Source of the DNA: Marinobacter sp. 2_MG-2023
GTDB lineage: Bacteria > Pseudomonadota > Gammaproteobacteria > Pseudomonadales > Oleiphilaceae
Length of the DNA: 64,000 bases
Reading direction: 5' to 3'
Assembly (NCBI RefSeq): GCF_030546935.1
Contig: NZ_JAUOPH010000002.1
Location: 124,001 to 188,000 of the forward strand
Below, one piece after another: positions 36,782 to 46,599 of the stretch (the stretch's first letter is position 1; the number at the start of each line of letters is the position of its first letter). The translations under genes were made by a program, and so were the position numbers. The notes under the pieces are model-generated. The model did not search any database. It was not told the DNA's origin and was given only the letters and a program-made list of their open reading frames with translations.

Positions 36782-37860
36782 TGGCCACACAAGGAATACA
36801 GGCGCGCTTCAGCTGCCAGTTCGGAACGTTTGCACTGAACGTTGACCTGGATCTACCGGGCAGCGGGCTTACCGCCCTGTTCGGGCATTCCGGCTGCGGA
36901 AAAACAACGCTGCTGCGCTGCATGGCTGGCCTGCAAGCGGCTGACGGCATCATGCGCGTTAACGGTGATGAGTGGCAGAGCGACTGCGGCAGCCGCCCTG
37001 TTCACCAACGCCCACTGGCTTACGTATTTCAGGAAACCAGCCTGTTCCCCCATCTCTCGGTAAAACGAAACCTGATGTACGGGTACAAGCGCATTCCGCA
37101 GAGCGAACGCCAGATAACCTTTGATCAAGCGGTTGCGTGGCTGGGCTTATCGCATCTACTCAGCCGCATGCCGGAAAAGCTTTCCGGCGGTGAGCGTCAG
37201 CGTGTGGCTATCGCACGGGCACTGCTGACCAGCCCTCGGCTCCTGCTGCTTGATGAGCCCTTGTCTGCCCTTGACCAGACCAGCAAACAGGAGATCATGC
37301 CCTATCTGGAAGCCTTGCGGGACAACCTGGCAATCCCCATGCTCTATGTTTCCCACTCGACGGCAGAAGTGGCGCGGCTTGCAGATCACATTGTGATGAT
37401 GGATGGAGGACGCGTTGTCGCTGAAGGGCCTCTACAACAGATAATGGCGCGCACGGATCAACCCTTCGGCCTTGAGGAAGATGCTGGCGTGATTCTCGAT
37501 GCGACCATCTCGGAATATGATGCACAGTGGCATTTGTGCCGGGCTGATTTTGCCGGCGGCAGTCTATGGGTAAGATCGGATGAAGGCTTACCAATCGGGC
37601 AGAAAATCCGTTTGCAGGTGCTTGCCAGAGATATCAGCCTGGCTCTGAGCGAGCAGACTGACCAGAGCATTCAGAACCTGCTGCCCGCAACCGTCGACGA
37701 GATAGCTTCCAATGTCAGCCCGGGAACCTCCATTGTGCGCCTGCTGGCAGGTCAAACTCCCTTTCTCTCACGACTAACGACACGGGCTGTACATACCCTT
37801 GCCATAAGACCCGGGCAACAGCTCTGGATGCAGGTAAAATCTGTGGCGATAGTTGATTAA
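36781..37860 (+). CDS. modC: Molybdate ABC transporter ATPase
   Basis: 359 residues from ATG 36781, overlapping the modB stop by one base (TGATG). ATPase motifs: Walker A GHSGCGKTT near residue 36, signature LSGGERQRVAIARAL near 130, Walker B LLLLDEPLSALD and SHSTAEVARLAD. The C-terminal 70 residues form a Mop/TOBE domain that binds molybdate and can sense it. A longer frame upstream lies inside modB and is rejected. Confidence 0.95.
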   Translation: MATQGIQARFSCQFGTFALNVDLDLPGSGLTALFGHSGCGKTTLLRCMAGLQAADGIMRVNGDEWQSDCGSRPVHQRPLAYVFQETSLFPHLSVKRNLMYGYKRIPQSERQITFDQAVAWLGLSHLLSRMPEKLSGGERQRVAIARALLTSPRLLLLDEPLSALDQTSKQEIMPYLEALRDNLAIPMLYVSHSTAEVARLADHIVMMDGGRVVAEGPLQQIMARTDQPFGLEEDAGVILDATISEYDAQWHLCRADFAGGSLWVRSDEGLPIGQKIRLQVLARDISLALSEQTDQSIQNLLPATVDEIASNVSPGTSIVRLLAGQTPFLSRLTTRAVHTLAIRPGQQLWMQVKSVAIVD

Positions 37861-37892
37861 CAGGGCTCCCGAATCAGAAACCCCGAAACCAC

Positions 37893-38534
37893 TCAGCGGG
37901 TACCGAAAACCACCATGGTTTTGCCCTTCACTCTTACAAGCCCTTGATCCTCAAGGGTTTTCAAAACCCGACCTACCATTTCTCGGGAACAGCCAACAAT
38001 ACGGCCGATTTCCTGGCGGGTGATTTTGATCTGCATGCCGTCAGGGTGTGTCATGGCATCAGGCTCCTTGCACAAATCCAGCAAGGTACGGGCAACCCGC
38101 CCGGTCACATCCAGGAAGGCCAGATCACCGACTTTACGCGTAGTCTGGCGCAACCGTGAGGCCATCTGTTCGCCAATAAAGTAGAGTACTCCGAGGTCCT
38201 GCTGGGCAATTTCGCGGAACTTGGGGTAGCTGATTTCAGCCACCTCACATTCAGTTTTCGCTTTCACCCAGGCACTGCGGGAATCCATGTTGTCGAACAA
38301 CCCCATCTCACCAAAAAAATCTCCGGCATTGAGGTAGGCCATGATCATCTCACGGCCATCATCATCTTCAATAATGACCGTAACTGAGCCCTTGACGATG
38401 TAGAAAAGGGAATCGCTTTTGTCGCCCGCATAAATAATGGTGCTCTTGGCCGGGTACCGGCGGCGATGACATTGCGAAAGAAAATAATCGAGATGCTTGG
38501 TTTTCTGCTCAACCGGCTTGACGATAGTGGCCAT
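37893..38534 (-). CDS. vfr: cAMP-binding global regulator (CRP/Vfr)
   Basis: 213 residues. Cyclic-nucleotide domain (about 10-130) with the cAMP-site segment [22 protein letters not shown]; long dimer helix near 115-140; helix-turn-helix [21 protein letters not shown] near 175, nearly that of Vfr/CRP recognition helices. Length equals Vfr (214). The neighbouring osmC-like gene and prkB are the usual partners of crp in enterics (prkB-yhfA-crp), and vfr-osmC-speD is the order in Pseudomonas. It faces away from the osmC gene. Confidence 0.92.
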   Translation of the reverse strand: MATIVKPVEQKTKHLDYFLSQCHRRRYPAKSTIIYAGDKSDSLFYIVKGSVTVIIEDDDGREMIMAYLNAGDFFGEMGLFDNMDSRSAWVKAKTECEVAEISYPKFREIAQQDLGVLYFIGEQMASRLRQTTRKVGDLAFLDVTGRVARTLLDLCKEPDAMTHPDGMQIKITRQEIGRIVGCSREMVGRVLKTLEDQGLVRVKGKTMVVFGTR

Positions 38535-38801
38535 GGTGCGAGTCGTGCCTCCTCAAATACTGACGGGTTCCAATGTTTTTTTATTCACCCGGCTTTCCCT
38601 GCGGGTTCATTTATTTTCGCTGCAAAACAGAGCAACTTATAACAAGAAGGTCTGCTTCGGGCAACTGGAAACAGTATACAAGATGTATCTGGATTCGGCT
38701 GTTACCGTCTGTCAGCAGGCCCGGGTTGTGCTAGCATCCGACTCCAACAGTTTATTTCAGGGCAGGCCGCCATCCGCCCTGCCCCAAAGGAGAAGCCCCT
38801 T

Positions 38802-39224
38802 ATGAAAGCAACCATCGACTGGACAGGAAACGCCAGTTTTCGCGCAACCAGCGGTACCGGCCACTCAGTGCAACTGGACGGCCCGCCAGATCACGGGGGT
38901 GAAAACCTGGGGCCCCGGCCCATGGAATTACTGCTGATGGGGCTTGGGGGCTGTTCAGCATTTGATGTGATGAGCATCCTGAAAAAAAGCCGCCAGGACG
39001 TCACTGCCTGCCATGCCGAACTGGAAGCCGAACGGGCAGACGCAATCCCGTCGGTCTTCACGAAAATTCATCTTCATTTCGTTGTGACCGGACGTAACCT
39101 CAAGGAAAATCAGGTAAAACGCGCCGTTAGCCTGTCAGCCGAAAAGTACTGCTCCGCCTCGATCATGCTCGAGCAGGCAGGCGTGGAAATCAGCCACAGC
39201 CACGAAATCCGCGACGCGGAATAA
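38802..39224 (+). CDS. OsmC family protein (YhfA-type)
   Basis: 140 residues. OsmC fold with GPRPMELLLMGLGGCSAFDVMSIL near residue 46, whose Cys is one of the two redox cysteines; the second lies in AEKYCSASIMLEQAGVEI near 110. The family reduces organic hydroperoxides or related thiols; YhfA-type members have no proven substrate. The position next to crp/vfr is conserved in enterics and Pseudomonas. An AAAGGAG ribosome site precedes the ATG. Confidence 0.85.
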   Translation: MKATIDWTGNASFRATSGTGHSVQLDGPPDHGGENLGPRPMELLLMGLGGCSAFDVMSILKKSRQDVTACHAELEAERADAIPSVFTKIHLHFVVTGRNLKENQVKRAVSLSAEKYCSASIMLEQAGVEISHSHEIRDAE

Positions 39225-39395
39225 CCCCTGCCAGCAAGCACTATTCATCATAGGGCTCGGCGTGCATAATACCGCCCTTTCTCCGCCGGTCTGCGCAAAA
39301 GGTGAACAACCTGGTCAGTAGTCGGTGGCGGCCTATGCAGAGTGTGCAACAGACGCTCTGCCGACATTCATCTCCATAATGCGGAGGGGCTGAGC

Positions 39396-40190
39396 ATGGA
39401 ACCAAAACTCCAGTTGCACGGTTTCAACAACCTGACCAAATCTCTGAGCTTCAATATCTATGACATCTGTTACGCGCAGACCGAAGAGCAACGCGAAGCC
39501 TATATCGATTACATTGACGAGATGTATAACGCGGAGCGCCTTACGCAGATCCTGACTGATGTGGTCAAGATCATCGGTGCCAACGTTCTCAATATTGCTC
39601 GCCAGGATTACGAGCCCCATGGCGCATCAGTCACTATGCTCATTGCCGAGCATGAGCTGACCAGTGGCGAAGAGCCCGACAACGAAGAATCACCCGGCCC
39701 GCTTCCGGACACCATTGTGGCCCATCTGGATAAAAGCCACGTTACGGTGCACACCTATCCGGAGAGTCATCCGCACGAGGGCATAAGCACCTTCCGGGCT
39801 GACATCGATGTCTCCACCTGCGGTTTGATCTCGCCGCTGAAAGTTCTCAACTATCTGATCCACAGTTTCGATTCTGATGTGGTCACCGTTGACTACCGGG
39901 TTCGCGGTTTTACCCGGGATGTAGACGGCACCAAGCATTACATTGATCACGACATCAATTCGATTCAGAACTACCTGACCGAAGATACGCAGAACGCCTA
40001 TCAGATGATCGACGTGAACGTTTATCAGGAAAACCTCTTTCACACCAAAATGATGCTGAAAGCGTTCGACCTGAATAACTATGTGTTCGGCGTGAATGCC
40101 GACGAGCTCGACCCACAGATAGCGCAATCAATCGAAGATCGGCTGCGCCGCGAAAAGCTGGAGATCTTCTACTCCCGAAACGTGGAATAA
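39396..40190 (+). CDS. speD: S-adenosylmethionine decarboxylase proenzyme
   Basis: 264 residues from ATG 39396 with GGAGGGG upstream, the same length as E. coli SpeD; an earlier in-frame ATG at 39342 is not needed. The proenzyme cuts itself before Ser 114 in the motif [14 protein letters not shown] and that serine becomes the pyruvoyl cofactor. [19 protein letters not shown] start, [12 protein letters not shown], and [14 protein letters not shown] near 210 are family signatures. It makes decarboxylated SAM for spermidine synthesis; speE is not present here. Confidence 0.96.
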   Translation: MEPKLQLHGFNNLTKSLSFNIYDICYAQTEEQREAYIDYIDEMYNAERLTQILTDVVKIIGANVLNIARQDYEPHGASVTMLIAEHELTSGEEPDNEESPGPLPDTIVAHLDKSHVTVHTYPESHPHEGISTFRADIDVSTCGLISPLKVLNYLIHSFDSDVVTVDYRVRGFTRDVDGTKHYIDHDINSIQNYLTEDTQNAYQMIDVNVYQENLFHTKMMLKAFDLNNYVFGVNADELDPQIAQSIEDRLRREKLEIFYSRNVE

Positions 40191-40210
40191 CAGCTCAAGG
40201 CGAGGACTCG

Positions 40211-40228
40211 GCCGGGCCTTTGCCCGGC
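40211..40228. terminator. Short GC hairpin between convergent speD and prkB
   Basis: GCCGGGC (40211-40217) and GCCCGGC (40222-40228) form a tight 7-bp stem with a 4-base loop. It lies in the 45-bp convergent gap, so it may serve both strands, though no T-run follows. Confidence 0.45.
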
Positions 40229-40235
40229 AAGGGAG

Positions 40236-41102
40236 TCAGGCAAACGATTTCTGGGCAATCAGGCGCTGCACCATGGGTCTTACGATCAGATCCATGGCCA
40301 GCGCCATTTTTGTGCCTGGAATAACCAGAGTGTCGTGGCGGGAAAGCGTACTGTTCTGTATAGCCTGCAACAGGTAGGAAAAATCTACGTCGGAGGCATC
40401 GCGGAACCGGATCACCAGCATGCTCTCATCCTCTGTGGGCACGTCCCGGACGACAAACGGGTTGGATGTATCCACCAGAGGAATGCGCTGGAAGTTGATA
40501 TGAGTGTGTGAAAACTGGGGCACTATATCGTGAACGTAATCATCCATTCGGTTGATGATTGTTGCCACCACGGCTTCCTGACTGTAACCCCGCTGGTGGG
40601 TATCACGGTGTATTTTCTGAATCCACTCCAGATTCACAATGGGCACGACGCCGATCAGCAAGTCCACATACTGGGCGATATTGAACGCCTCACTTACAAC
40701 GGCTCCGTGTAAGCCCTCATAAAAGAGCAGATCAGTATCCGGTTCCAGTGACCCCCAGGCCGTGAAGGTGCCTGGTTTATGCCCCTCAGCCTGCAGAGCA
40801 CGATCCTCATCATGAACATACTGTCGATAGCGGCCATTGCCTGAATGGCCATAGTCGTAAAACAGGGCTTCAAGCTTATCTATATGGTTGGCGGCGAGCG
40901 CAAAATGGTTACGCTCGCCAAACTGTCCCTTGGCCGCCAACCGGGCCATCTGTTCACGGTTATAGCGGTGAAAACTGTCACCACTGACCATGGCAGCCGA
41001 GACCCCCTCACCGGCAAACATGCGTCGGAATATTTGGCCGGTGGTGCTTGTACCAGCACCGGATGAGCCGGTAACCGCAATAATAGGGTGACGTTTTGAC
41101 AT
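40236..41102 (-). CDS. prkB: Phosphoribulokinase family protein PrkB (non-Calvin)
   Basis: 288 residues, the length of E. coli PrkB (289). P-loop IAVTGSSGAGTSTT near residue 9, and VSGDSFHRYNREQM near 40 (substrate site). FTAWGSLEPDTDLLFYEG-type region near 125 follows. No RuBisCO or Calvin gene is present, and this subfamily is found in heterotrophs with unknown substrate. The neighbourhood prkB / osmC / crp is shared with E. coli. Confidence 0.88.
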   Translation of the reverse strand: MSKRHPIIAVTGSSGAGTSTTGQIFRRMFAGEGVSAAMVSGDSFHRYNREQMARLAAKGQFGERNHFALAANHIDKLEALFYDYGHSGNGRYRQYVHDEDRALQAEGHKPGTFTAWGSLEPDTDLLFYEGLHGAVVSEAFNIAQYVDLLIGVVPIVNLEWIQKIHRDTHQRGYSQEAVVATIINRMDDYVHDIVPQFSHTHINFQRIPLVDTSNPFVVRDVPTEDESMLVIRFRDASDVDFSYLLQAIQNSTLSRHDTLVIPGTKMALAMDLIVRPMVQRLIAQKSFA

Positions 41103-41142
41103 AACTGAGGCGCGCCGGGGTTTGAAAGGAGTCGGGTAAGAG

Positions 41143-44100
41143 TCAGGTCAGGCTATCAAGCGAGCGGGGCTTCTCGATTACGAACCCCTGAGCATAATCA
41201 ACACCAAGCTGCCTCAGTGTATCCAGCACATCGCGGGATTCAACCTGAGAAGCGATCACCTCGCGATCCATGTAATGTGCCATATCCACCATGGACTGCA
41301 CCATGGCCCGATCGGTTTCACTCGTATTAAGTTGACCTATGAACGCATTGTCAATCTTGATCAAGTCGACCGGCAACGCACGCATGAACTCGAATGAACT
41401 GGGGCCGCTACCGAAATTTCCGAGGCAGAACCTGCACCCTAGCTCTTTCATCTCAATAATAAAGTCTGCCACAGCCTCCACATCGTTGATCGCGGACGCT
41501 TCGGTTATTTCAAACCAGAGGCGCTCAATGGGCGCATCCTTTTCACTCAGTTTTTCATAAATGTATTCGAGCAACGATTGGTCATTCAGCGAGTAGCCGG
41601 AAAGGTTAATGCACACTCCACCAAAATGGCGGGGGTCCGGCGCCTGCACTCGTAACCAGTCCAACATATGCCCGACAACCCAACGATCAACGGCCTGCAT
41701 ACGGTCATACCGCTCAGCCATACGAACAAAGTCACGGCCTGTAATCAGTACCCCGGCGTCATCGTACATGCTGATCAGCACTTCATACTGGGCCGCCATG
41801 TTAGTACGGCTATGCAGCGGAATAATCTTCTGGCAGCGCAACAACATCCGCTCTTCATCCAGATCACCAAGACTGGCGACCTTCGCGGCAATCTGCTCCT
41901 GGCGGGCCTGATCATCAGCACCCAGAGAGTACTCCGCCACTTTGCCATGCCCTTTCTGCCGGGCAGCGCTCAAAGCCTCCTCCGACGCTCTCAGCCAGCG
42001 CTCAGCGCTAACCAGGCCAGGCAACTCAGGCACAATTCCGATACTGGCGGATAATCTGTAGTCACGACCATCGTATATAAATTTAGCGGCCTCGACGGCT
42101 GCGATCAGGTTGCGGGCCGCATCGTCAGCGTTCTCAGAGGGCACCAACATCCCAAACTCATTGCCCGCAAGGCGGGCCAGGGGCATGCCATCGCCCACAA
42201 GCTTGCGCAACAGATCTGCGACACTTTTCAGGGCGTCATCACCCGCCTGATAACCGGCAGTGTCGTTCAGCAGGCGAAACTTCCGCAGATCCAGTCGCAA
42301 CAGGGAGCGCTCGTCTTCGCGCCGGGCCAGCTGCTGATCGAGCATGCGTTCAAACTCCCGGCGCCCGAGGAGGCCGGTGAGCTCGTCATGTGTAGACGCC
42401 CAGGATAACTGGTCATAGACCTTGCGAACCATACGGTCGATACTTTCATCCACCAGAGGCCGCTCGTACTGGCCGTCGGGCACGATTATGCCTTTGCGCA
42501 TGTGGCGCGCCAGAGCTTCCAGCTCAAGCTCCACAACCCGCATACCCTGGTGGTTCACAAAAACAAACCGGCTGAATCCGCGAGCGACCCAGACCAACCG
42601 GATGTATTGTGGCTCGTCGGGTTTTTCCTGGTCCCGCAGCCAGTCACCTGTCCGAAGCTTCTGAGCCCGGTTTATCCAGCGCTGAAGGCTGCGCTGCTCG
42701 CGCTCCGACAACGACTGCTTGATATCTTTCGCGGCCGGTGTCGGCGGCACCTCCACCATTTCAGGGGGTTTGTCAGGACTGCGTACCAGAAATTGTTTCA
42801 GCTCATCACGAATCTGGGATGACGGCATGTGGTTGCTGGAGATCGACGCCAGACCATCCTGGATAACCCGAAGCAATTCAGGCAAGTTCACAGTGCTTTC
42901 ATTGTCGTCAGCAAACGCGAGCAATGAATCAACCACAGAGAGGTAGTCCTGCCAGGCCTGGCTGTCCGGACCTTGTCGGATCCATGTCAGCGATAACAAA
43001 TCCCGCCAGCCGCCATCAAGCAGGCTGAGCACGGCTTTCGGTATTTTGCGCCCCGCCAATTTCCGGTTCAGCACATCCACAACTGCGGTTTTGGATTCGG
43101 CAACTTTCTGGGCGCCCTCTGCTGCGGCGGTTACCCGCTCAACGTTGCGACGATAGACCAGATTCTGGCGATCAATCAGTCCGTCAAGCTCTTGAACCGT
43201 TTGCTCAAACACACCGGTGTCTTGCTCAAACTCCGTGGTAATTCGCTGGATGAGTTCATCTACCCGACGCTGGACAACCGGGTTGAGCCGGCCACCCTTC
43301 ACACCAATCTGAGCCAGCCGGTTCATTACCCCTCTGACAGGGCTATTCCTGTCATCAAAAAATGCAGGATCGCGCATCACAACTTTCAAAACCGGCACTT
43401 CGAGCTGGCGCATTCGCTCCTGAGCGTATTCGCTCAGCTTCGGACTCTCGGTAACCGAGTTAAAAAAGCGGTCGACAACATCGAGCGTGCCTTGCTGCTC
43501 ATCGTCCAGCTTTTTTTCACCACTCTCGAGAACCTTCTCGACCACTCGTTCCCGCAGAGGAATAACGTTGCTGGCGCTGGCAACCGGTTCAGCCTGAAGC
43601 TGCTGGAGCTCACGCTGCAGCTCACCTGAAGTCATCGGTTGGGCGTTGACCGGGAAAGGTGCCGGTTCGGTTTCACCACGGGTTGCACGGCTGGCCGCAA
43701 GGGTTCCAAGCAGGTTTCGCACCGTGGCAAACGCGGTTTGGGCGGCCTGTGCATACCCCCGGAACTCGCTGCCAAGGCGAGTTTTAACGGAACCGGTATC
43801 ACGGTTTGGTGAAGGATCCGCCGCGCATGCTGCCGGATTATTTTGCGACTGAGTCGCTGCAGCTGCCGAGGTATGTGGCTGCGACGCCTTTGGTTCTGTT
43901 TCTTCCTGATTAGGCTCAGGCTCGCTTGTGTCAGGTGTGGTTTTGCTTTGAGCGCTGCCGACGGCCTGTTCGCTCAAGTATTTGCTGAGATCAAGCTCCG
44001 GCAGAACACCATGGCGAACCAGAATATCGTTCAACTCTTTGTACAAGGGTCCCAGATGAAGCAGCACAGACTGTTCAAATGCCTTCAGACAGATTTTTTC

Positions 44101-44955
44101 AACCTCTCTGGACGCTTTGAGCTGACTCAAGCCGGAGTGAAACGACTCACATACAAGTGAGGGGCCGAGAGGATTATGATGCCCGGTTGCATTGGCAATG
44201 CCCAGCTTGTCCAGGCGGAGCTTGAGCTGCAACAGATCTTTACGGTAAAGGGTGTCGGCTTTTGTAACCATAACCCGGATCGTCAGCCAGTCTTCAAACT
44301 CACCCTTGTCCACCATCGAAAGCTCGGAACCCGGAAACCCTTTGGGTGCAGGCTTAAGAGGGGACTCAAGAGCACGAGCTATCTGGTGCCATATAACCCG
44401 CTGCCGAGCCTGAATCTGGCCCGAAAAATCCATCATTTCGTTAGCTTGTTGATCGTTTTTGGCTTTGTGCGCCGCGTCTTTCAAGGCTGCGGCCATTTGC
44501 ACAAAGCAGGTATCCATGAGTGGTTCTATATGCTGAATAACTGCGCGCGCAGACTGATGCAGAACAAACTGCACACGCTCACTCGGGGCGCGTAGAGAAG
44601 CACGCTCCTGATCATGGGAGCCTCCGCACTGTTTTAACATCGCCGCAACTGCTTCCGGGTTCGTACGTGTAAAATTAACGCCCATAGCACCGTCAATGCG
44701 CCGCACAACACTGACGTGAAGTTCGTGCCGGCGCCTTCCATCCAGATCGCGAAAGCGCACAATCAACTCTGATGGCGTGGCGGAAGCAAAAGCCCGATCA
44801 AGCTTGCGCGATGTTTCACCGGAATAACGGACAAACAGGCCTTCGGGGCAAAAATCCGAAATCTGACAGGGCCAGGACTCGCCCCTACCCAGGTCAATCT
44901 GGGCAGCAAGTTTGATCGGTTTGCGGGGGCTGCTGCGTCTTTCTCTCGGATCCAT
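41143..44955 (-). CDS. PilZ-DUF1631-degenerate GGDEF-degenerate EAL protein
   Basis: 1270 residues. Residues 1-110 are a PilZ domain: the RSSPR motif and DFCPEG (usual D/N-x-S-x-x-G with Ser replaced by Cys). Residues about 115-840 match DUF1631, with a Pro/Thr/Gln-rich linker near 335-400. The GGDEF domain (about 860-1015) has AGNEF in place of GGDEF and no RxxD, so cyclase activity is unlikely. The EAL domain (about 1028-1270) keeps Glu in YEVL, Asn in INLSGYS and Lys in LIKID, but the metal-binding DD is GN (GNFGSG) and AEG is ASQ. It probably acts as a c-di-GMP receptor or scaffold, not an enzyme. Confidence 0.88.
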   Translation of the reverse strand: MDPRERRSSPRKPIKLAAQIDLGRGESWPCQISDFCPEGLFVRYSGETSRKLDRAFASATPSELIVRFRDLDGRRRHELHVSVVRRIDGAMGVNFTRTNPEAVAAMLKQCGGSHDQERASLRAPSERVQFVLHQSARAVIQHIEPLMDTCFVQMAAALKDAAHKAKNDQQANEMMDFSGQIQARQRVIWHQIARALESPLKPAPKGFPGSELSMVDKGEFEDWLTIRVMVTKADTLYRKDLLQLKLRLDKLGIANATGHHNPLGPSLVCESFHSGLSQLKASREVEKICLKAFEQSVLLHLGPLYKELNDILVRHGVLPELDLSKYLSEQAVGSAQSKTTPDTSEPEPNQEETEPKASQPHTSAAAATQSQNNPAACAADPSPNRDTGSVKTRLGSEFRGYAQAAQTAFATVRNLLGTLAASRATRGETEPAPFPVNAQPMTSGELQRELQQLQAEPVASASNVIPLRERVVEKVLESGEKKLDDEQQGTLDVVDRFFNSVTESPKLSEYAQERMRQLEVPVLKVVMRDPAFFDDRNSPVRGVMNRLAQIGVKGGRLNPVVQRRVDELIQRITTEFEQDTGVFEQTVQELDGLIDRQNLVYRRNVERVTAAAEGAQKVAESKTAVVDVLNRKLAGRKIPKAVLSLLDGGWRDLLSLTWIRQGPDSQAWQDYLSVVDSLLAFADDNESTVNLPELLRVIQDGLASISSNHMPSSQIRDELKQFLVRSPDKPPEMVEVPPTPAAKDIKQSLSEREQRSLQRWINRAQKLRTGDWLRDQEKPDEPQYIRLVWVARGFSRFVFVNHQGMRVVELELEALARHMRKGIIVPDGQYERPLVDESIDRMVRKVYDQLSWASTHDELTGLLGRREFERMLDQQLARREDERSLLRLDLRKFRLLNDTAGYQAGDDALKSVADLLRKLVGDGMPLARLAGNEFGMLVPSENADDAARNLIAAVEAAKFIYDGRDYRLSASIGIVPELPGLVSAERWLRASEEALSAARQKGHGKVAEYSLGADDQARQEQIAAKVASLGDLDEERMLLRCQKIIPLHSRTNMAAQYEVLISMYDDAGVLITGRDFVRMAERYDRMQAVDRWVVGHMLDWLRVQAPDPRHFGGVCINLSGYSLNDQSLLEYIYEKLSEKDAPIERLWFEITEASAINDVEAVADFIIEMKELGCRFCLGNFGSGPSSFEFMRALPVDLIKIDNAFIGQLNTSETDRAMVQSMVDMAHYMDREVIASQVESRDVLDTLRQLGVDYAQGFVIEKPRSLDSLT

Positions 44956-45146
44956 GAACTACCTGATATTGCGCAAGACCGGAAGGGGCCGGGTATTCTG
45001 ACCGCTCACGACTAACTTCACTAAAAACAATGGACTCGGCCAATTGTCGTTATAAAAAATGCTTCGGTGCTTATAACCGCAATGCTTATTGTACTATAGC
45101 GGCTGGTTGGGGGCACACAAACAGTAGCGTATTAACCTCATAACCT

Positions 45147-45254
45147 ATGAAACAGCTTAGTCAGATCTATACAGTTTTGCTACTGATAACATTTCTTGGC
45201 GGTTGCACCACAATGACCTGTTACCGCAAGGCCGTTGTGGTCACAGCGGCTTGA
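45147..45254 (+). CDS. Candidate 35-residue lipoprotein
   Basis: Small ORF from ATG 45147 to TGA 45252-45254. It reads as a lipoprotein precursor: basic start (KQ), hydrophobic core (IYTVLLLITFL), lipobox LGGC with the Cys at position 20, and a mature 16-residue tail beginning CTTMTCYRKAVVV. The last 14 bp overlap the 3' end of the convergent argA. No clear ribosome site precedes it, which weakens the call. It resembles the class of tiny outer-membrane lipoproteins missed by gene finders; function unknown. Confidence 0.45.
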   Translation: MKQLSQIYTVLLLITFLGGCTTMTCYRKAVVVTAA

Positions 45255-46548
45255 AAAATACTTTTGAGTTACGTTGCGTGTTGTAAGAGGCGAGCTTTGG
45301 CCCGGGCAACGCCTGAACCGTACTGGGCTGGAAGCCTCGCTCACGAAACCAGTGCTCAGTTTGTGTAGTGAGTACGAACAACTTCTGGATGCCCTGGCTC
45401 CGGGCATGCTTTTCAATCATTAACAGAATCTCGTCACCACGACCGGCACGGCGATAGGCAGAATCCACCGCAAAGCAGGAAAGCTCGCCCGCACCTTCAT
45501 CCGGATAGTTGTGCAGGGCCGCGCAACCAACAATGGTGCCGTCCCGCTCCGCTACAACAAAGTGCTCAATATCAGTTTCCAGCATTTCCCGGGATCTTCG
45601 CACGAGGATACCCTGCTCTTCCAACGGCTCAATCAGCCCCAGAATTCCGCCGATGTCCTCAGCCCGGGCCTGCCGGATCTGCTCATAGTGATCACCGCTG
45701 ACCAGAGTGCCCGTACCGTCCCGGGTGAACAGCTCTTCCAGCAGCGCACCATCGTTCACATAGCTGATAATGTGCGCACGCCGCACACCCTTCAAACAGG
45801 CGTCACAGGCAGCTCGCAGCAAGTCTGCGTCGTGCCCGGTCACGGTTCCGTCCGCCAACCGTTCTGGAGCCTGACGGGCTGAAAGCTCCCGAATAAGAGA
45901 ACCGTCCTGCTCCAGCAGGCCCTGGTCATCGATAAAGACGATAAGCTTTTCGGCCTGCAGCGCCGCTGCAACCTGGCTCCCCACGTCTTCGTACGACAGA
46001 TTGAACGTATCGCCCGTGGGTGAATAGCCCATGGGGGGAAGTAATACGATATGCCCATGTTCCAGCAGCTTCTCGATACCGGCTACATCGACTCGTCGCA
46101 CCTTGCCGGTATGCCCGAAATCGATTCCGTCCAGCACGCCGACCGGCTTCGCAGTTACATAGTTGCCGCTGCTGACCCGGATGCGGGCGTTGTGCATGGG
46201 TGAATTCACTAGCCCCATGGATAGCTGGCTTTCAAGATATGCCCGTAAGCCACCGGTTGCTTCCATAACCAGCGGCAAATGGTTTTCGGGGGTGATGCGC
46301 AGGCTACGGGAAAATGACGATTCCAGACCGGCGGCATTCAGGCGGTTCTGGATCTGCGGCCGCGACCCGAAGGCCACCACCAAACGCATACCCAGACTAC
46401 TCAACAGCGCGATGTCATGGATGATGTTGATAAAGTTTTCATGCTCAACCGCATCACCCGGGATGGTCAACACCACCGTACGGCCACGGTGGGCATTGAT
46501 ATAGGGCGATGAATGGCGAAAGGAATGCAGCCAGCCGTTCGATTTCAA
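45241..46548 (-). CDS. argA: N-acetylglutamate synthase (amino-acid N-acetyltransferase)
   Basis: 435 residues; N-terminal amino-acid-kinase-like domain (about 1-285: RTVVLTIPGDAVEH, RLVVAFGSRPQIQNRL, ILLPPMGYSPTGDTF-like) that binds arginine for feedback control, and C-terminal GNAT acetyltransferase (about 290-435: ELSCFAVDSAYRRAGRGDEIL). It starts the arginine pathway by acetylating glutamate. It begins with TTG at 46548, with GAGGA seven bases before; this rare start may keep expression low. It follows argE after a gap that holds repeat copy D. Confidence 0.95.
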   Translation of the reverse strand: MKSNGWLHSFRHSSPYINAHRGRTVVLTIPGDAVEHENFINIIHDIALLSSLGMRLVVAFGSRPQIQNRLNAAGLESSFSRSLRITPENHLPLVMEATGGLRAYLESQLSMGLVNSPMHNARIRVSSGNYVTAKPVGVLDGIDFGHTGKVRRVDVAGIEKLLEHGHIVLLPPMGYSPTGDTFNLSYEDVGSQVAAALQAEKLIVFIDDQGLLEQDGSLIRELSARQAPERLADGTVTGHDADLLRAACDACLKGVRRAHIISYVNDGALLEELFTRDGTGTLVSGDHYEQIRQARAEDIGGILGLIEPLEEQGILVRRSREMLETDIEHFVVAERDGTIVGCAALHNYPDEGAGELSCFAVDSAYRRAGRGDEILLMIEKHARSQGIQKLFVLTTQTEHWFRERGFQPSTVQALPGPKLASYNTQRNSKVFFKPL

Positions 46549-46599
46549 ATGTTGATCCTCAATCCGTAATTTTTTACGCGCTTACCAGTCTACTCCAAG

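Noticed and set aside
41143..44955. Active bifunctional cyclase/phosphodiesterase
   Set aside because: Both signature motifs lack essential residues, as described for the gene.
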